NCBI GenBank assembly: GCA_029204225.1
Contig: CM055101.1
Coordinates: 34,973,683 to 35,037,682 of the forward strand
DNA: 64,000 nt
Origin: Diphasiastrum complanatum
Taxonomy: Eukaryota > Streptophyta > Lycopodiopsida > Lycopodiales > Lycopodiaceae
Direction: 5' to 3'
Of the stretch, positions 60,851 to 64,000 are shown in pieces. Below the pieces are notes generated by a model that saw only the letters and a list, made by a program, of their open reading frames with translations, made no database searches and was not told the origin of the DNA. The position numbers and the translations under genes were made by a program. Within the stretch, counting starts at the first letter, position 1; every line of letters starts with the position of its first letter.

Positions 60851-63110
60851 TCACACGTGCGAAAGAACGTCCTGTCAGTGTTTTTTTTAACTTTTCAAAG
60901 GCTTTTAACGCCTCTCCAAATAGGAACAATAGTCAGTTTGTATATTGGTCGTGCTAAATCCCCAAAGAAGATAATAAAAATGGGATAATAATTCGCATGA
61001 CCCATAAACACATAAACTCCACGAATCGTTGTTGGCGGTAGCAATTCCACAATAATCTTGATTTTAGTAGATAATCTCTAAAAGCAAATTGCATTACTCT
61101 TTGGAACAAACTTGGTGCATTACATAGTCCAAATGGCATTACTTTGTTAGCATAGGTGTCCCATTCTGTTGCAAAAGCTGTTTTGCGGCAATCTGCAGGT
61201 GCAATCTTAACCTGGTTGTAACCAATAAATCCATCCAAGAAACTATAAGCTTCCGCTCTAGCAAGGCGATCCAAAATGCTTTCAGTAAAAGGTAACAGAA
61301 AGTGATCCTTTCGCGTCACTTTGTTCAATGCCTTGAGATTTACACAGATTCGCAATTTCTCATTCTTCATAGGAACAATGACAATCGGTGAGATCCATTC
61401 GGTATGCTCGATCTCATAAATGAAAGCGGCGTCAAGCAATCTCTGAAGTTCTTTCTTTATCAGGTCCGCAACATTAGGATTACAGCAATAAAATTTTGTA
61501 ACCTTTGAAAACGCATCAGGTACTAAAGATATGGTATGTTCAATAACTGACATCGGAATACCCTTCAGATCTTGTTAAGTCCATGCAAAATAATCTTGAT
61601 ACTTAATAAGTAACATGCGGAGTGCTTGATACTGTTCAGGAGTAAGTTGTGATCCAACTTGTACAATCTTTTCCAGTTATCCTGGTTCAGCAAGATTCAT
61701 TGGTTGTGTCCTAGTTGAGCCATCGTAAATCGCTTTTGATTTTGGCACGTGTTCTTCAGATTCACGATGTGCTTTAGGTAACATGATAACCACATCATTC
61801 AATGTATAACATTTAAAATGCTCGGGCATATCATGCTGGACTATATCTGCTTGTTCTTTTTCGAAAGGACTTGTCTTGGATCTTCGCTTAGCCTTCTTAG
61901 CAGGAATTGATCGTGGAGGTGATGACTTCCAAGACGATGATGTCTTGCTAGAATTTTGACTTGTAGAATCATCCTCGACTTTTCCTTTGCCTTTATCCAA
62001 TAAGGGTGGCACATTCTTTGAATCAATCTTTTGAGGAGAATTTTTCCATTTGAGGACTGTATTATAATGTTGCTTGGCTTGTTTCTTCGTCATTGATCCT
62101 GTGATCCTATTTTCCTTCAAGGTAACTGCTTTGGGCGGTTTTATTGTTGGTTCATCGGGAACATTACGCACGCCAAATCTAGTTGGATCCATATGATTGA
62201 GAATCTGCTCATCCATAAGTTCTACATTGGCATCATAAGTCAAGGCATGACTCACAGGTATGAGATCATTTTCAATCGGATCTGGTATAGGTTCCGTTGA
62301 TATCCAAGCTACATTCAACACATTCAATGGAAACGTGGTCGGTGTATCCAAAGTTCGATCTAATAATGAAATCTTGCTCAAATCTGATTGATTATCTTGT
62401 TGACACATATATCCTGTTATACAATCAATTGTTGCAAGAGCTTCATTCCATTTGACAGTATCCGTTTGAGAATCATAATGAACTCCCAAATTTTTCTCTG
62501 GACGGTCACAAGTGTGATCCGTTGTTGATGAATCATCAACCTCTTTTTGAACAACTGGTTTGATAGTCCAAGTTGTAGAATCAACTTTGATTGCACGTTC
62601 ACAATTTTAAAAAGTGATTTTTTCAGTACCCCTGTTATGAATTACTTGCACAACTCGTAACCATGGACGTCCCAATAGGACTCGGTAGATATTTGGTGCT
62701 TCTGGTAAGTCCATTACTACGAAAGTAATGACAAACTGTACTCCCGCAATTCTGACAGGTATATCTTCAACCATTCTTCACGGACGAACTGTCATTTGAT
62801 CAGCTAGCTTAATAGCAAAAGTAGCAGGCTTGATCTTTGTAAGGCCCCATTTTGCACGTAGCTTTGTAGAAATCAAGTTACCCCCTGAACCGCCATCTAT
62901 CATAGCTGCTTCCTTAGAAAATTGTCTATGCTGTATCGAAAGAGTGATATTCTTTTGTTCACTTTCCCAAGCGGCTCTGACATGGAGGACTTCATTAGAT
63001 TCTTCAAATCCGGCACAAACAAGTGGCTCTTGATGGACTTCTGGTTCCACTTGAGCTAACTTTTGTGCTAAGACTTCTTTTGCTTTTGGCATCAACTTGT
63101 CTGATTATCT
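60851..63110 (-). pseudogene. Ty3/gypsy pol (protease, reverse transcriptase, start of RNase H)
   Basis: Right to left: protease with AAMIDGGSGGNLIS (about 62900; the active site is D-G-G-S-G, a known plant gypsy variant of D-T/S-G), then LLGRPWLR. A long variable spacer with a 270-codon frame follows (61677-62489). Reverse transcriptase reads MSVIEHTISLVPDA, DAAFIYEIEHTEWISPIVIVPMK, ICVNLKALNKVT, YSFLDGFIGYNQV, FATEWDT and MPFGLCNAPSLFQRVM. The YxDD catalytic block is deleted: after FRDYL the text jumps to YVFMGHANYYPIF, then ALKAFEKLKKTLT of the RNase H linker. Several stops are also present. It ends near 60851, next to the histone-ULP1 gene promoter. Confidence 0.85.
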
Positions 63111-63399
63111 GCTCATTGCTGCCGCTACCACTGTGTATTAGGCTCTAAATCTATCTTGTGTTTGCCTACTTAGTTATCAGTAATGCACGCACCAAGGAAA
63201 ATATTCTGTATCTCATTTTCCCACCACATAGAACCAAAGTAGGTTGCATCTGACCCTAGATCAACGATAAAAAAATGTGCAAGAAAAATCTTAAAATAGA
63301 AATAGTATTACCAAGCGGGAAACTATGAATTTAATTTCCAGCAGTCCCACTTAAGGTCATGGTTGGTGCCTTGGTGTCTTCATCAAGTTTAGCATGCTA
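63111..63399. other. No gene recognised
   Basis: Short stretch between gypsy protease and copia RNase H. It may hold the end of gypsy gag, but nothing is readable. Confidence 0.3.
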
Positions 63400-64000
63400 A
63401 AAACTTTTGATGTGTGATTCTAGGAAGAGCTTTGGTGAATATGTCTACAACCATTTTTATTGTGGAGCAGTATTGAAGAATCACTTTTCTCCCGAATAAA
63501 GTGATATTGGATTTCGATGTGCCTAGACTTGCCATGAAATCTGGGATTCAGCGACAGTAAAATACAGTTCAAATTGTCACACAGAATGGTAGTAGTATTA
63601 AATTGAGTAAGTCATGGAGTAACAACCTGATCCATATTGCTTCTTTTGAAGCTTGACATACTGCGATGTACTCTGCTTTGGTTGAAGAAAGTGCCACTGG
63701 TTTCTACTTTCTTGAATTCCACGAAAGTGGTCTCCCTGCCAAAAAGAAACAAAACCTGGAGGTAGATTTTCTGGTAAAGCCATTTCCTCCCCAATCTGAG
63801 TCGGAGTAGCCTCGCAAGACTAGTGGGCCGATAGCATTTCCATCATAACATTAAATGTGATCTAAACTTCCTTGAATATACTTCATCACTCTCTTTAATA
63901 CTTTCCAATGCAAGATCCTAGGATTAGACATGAATTGGCTTAATGTGCTAATGGTGTATGCAAGGTCTGTCTGGTCTAGTACACAGCATGACATACATCA
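63400..64000 (-). pseudogene. Copia RNase H fragment, running off the window
   Basis: Right to left: a degenerate TRPDLAYT-like block (63960), MSNPRILHWKVLKRVMKYIQGS (63880-63940), YSDSDWGG (63800), a frameshifted STKAEYIAVCQASKEAIWI-like block (63640-63690) and DIFTKALPRITHQKF at about 63420. All are typical copia RNase H blocks. At least three frame changes are present. The upstream part lies outside the window. Confidence 0.7.

Overview
The window looks like intergenic DNA from a large, repeat-rich land-plant genome: AT-rich, with GT-AG introns and dense with broken Ty1/copia and Ty3/gypsy retrotransposons on both strands. A plant secreted cellulase gene with plant-like intron structure anchors the assignment to plants. 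Several accessory proteins (a SWIM/MULE-type protein, a DUF7869-like domain, a transposon-associated SET protein) are types I associate with non-seed plants, so a fern is my best guess. That is inference; no single feature proves it.

Layout. 0.4-2.0 kb: gypsy gag remnant. 4.4-8.6 kb: copia LTR fragment followed by a truncated copia element with LTR, primer-binding site and gag-pol. 9-12.3 kb: LTR debris and a copia gag. 12.7-16.3 kb: gypsy RNase H-integrase fragment carrying a perfect 27-bp hairpin, abutting a copia pol. 16.5-18.0 kb: ~260-bp tandem repeat, copia tail and a cluster of palindromic GCGTGGATAATCCACGC-like sites. 18.0-18.8 kb: small SET-domain gene. 19.27-25.06 kb: one full-length copia element with both LTRs, primer-binding site, polypurine tract and a matching 5-bp target-site duplication, but inactivated. 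26-28.5 kb: copia integrase pieces. 30.95-33.5 kb: multi-exon MULE/SWIM-type gene, probably decayed. 33.9-34.7 kb: simple and tandem repeats. 35.76-38.77 kb: complete eight-exon GH9 endo-1,4-beta-glucanase gene. 40.5-56.8 kb: nested copia and gypsy fragments, including one with a DUF7869-like insert. 57.2-60.5 kb: a compact convergent pair of intron-containing genes. 60.85-64 kb: gypsy pol and a copia RNase H fragment.

The most interesting part is 57.2-60.5 kb. The minus-strand gene joins a CENH3/H3-like histone fold to a C-terminal ULP1-like (C48) cysteine peptidase over five exons (444 codons if the splicing is right). It has the His-Trp, Gln and Cys motifs; the catalytic Asp position appears to be Asn. 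The plus-strand gene ends 247 bp away, tail to tail, and its last 73 residues follow the ubiquitin beta-grasp pattern. A histone-fused Ubl protease beside a Ubl-domain protein suggests a chromatin-directed Ubl conjugation/deconjugation module, possibly selfish or transposon-borne. I do not know a described system with this architecture.

Limits: exon structures were worked out by eye from splice signals and reading frame. Family assignments rest on motif recognition, with no database search.
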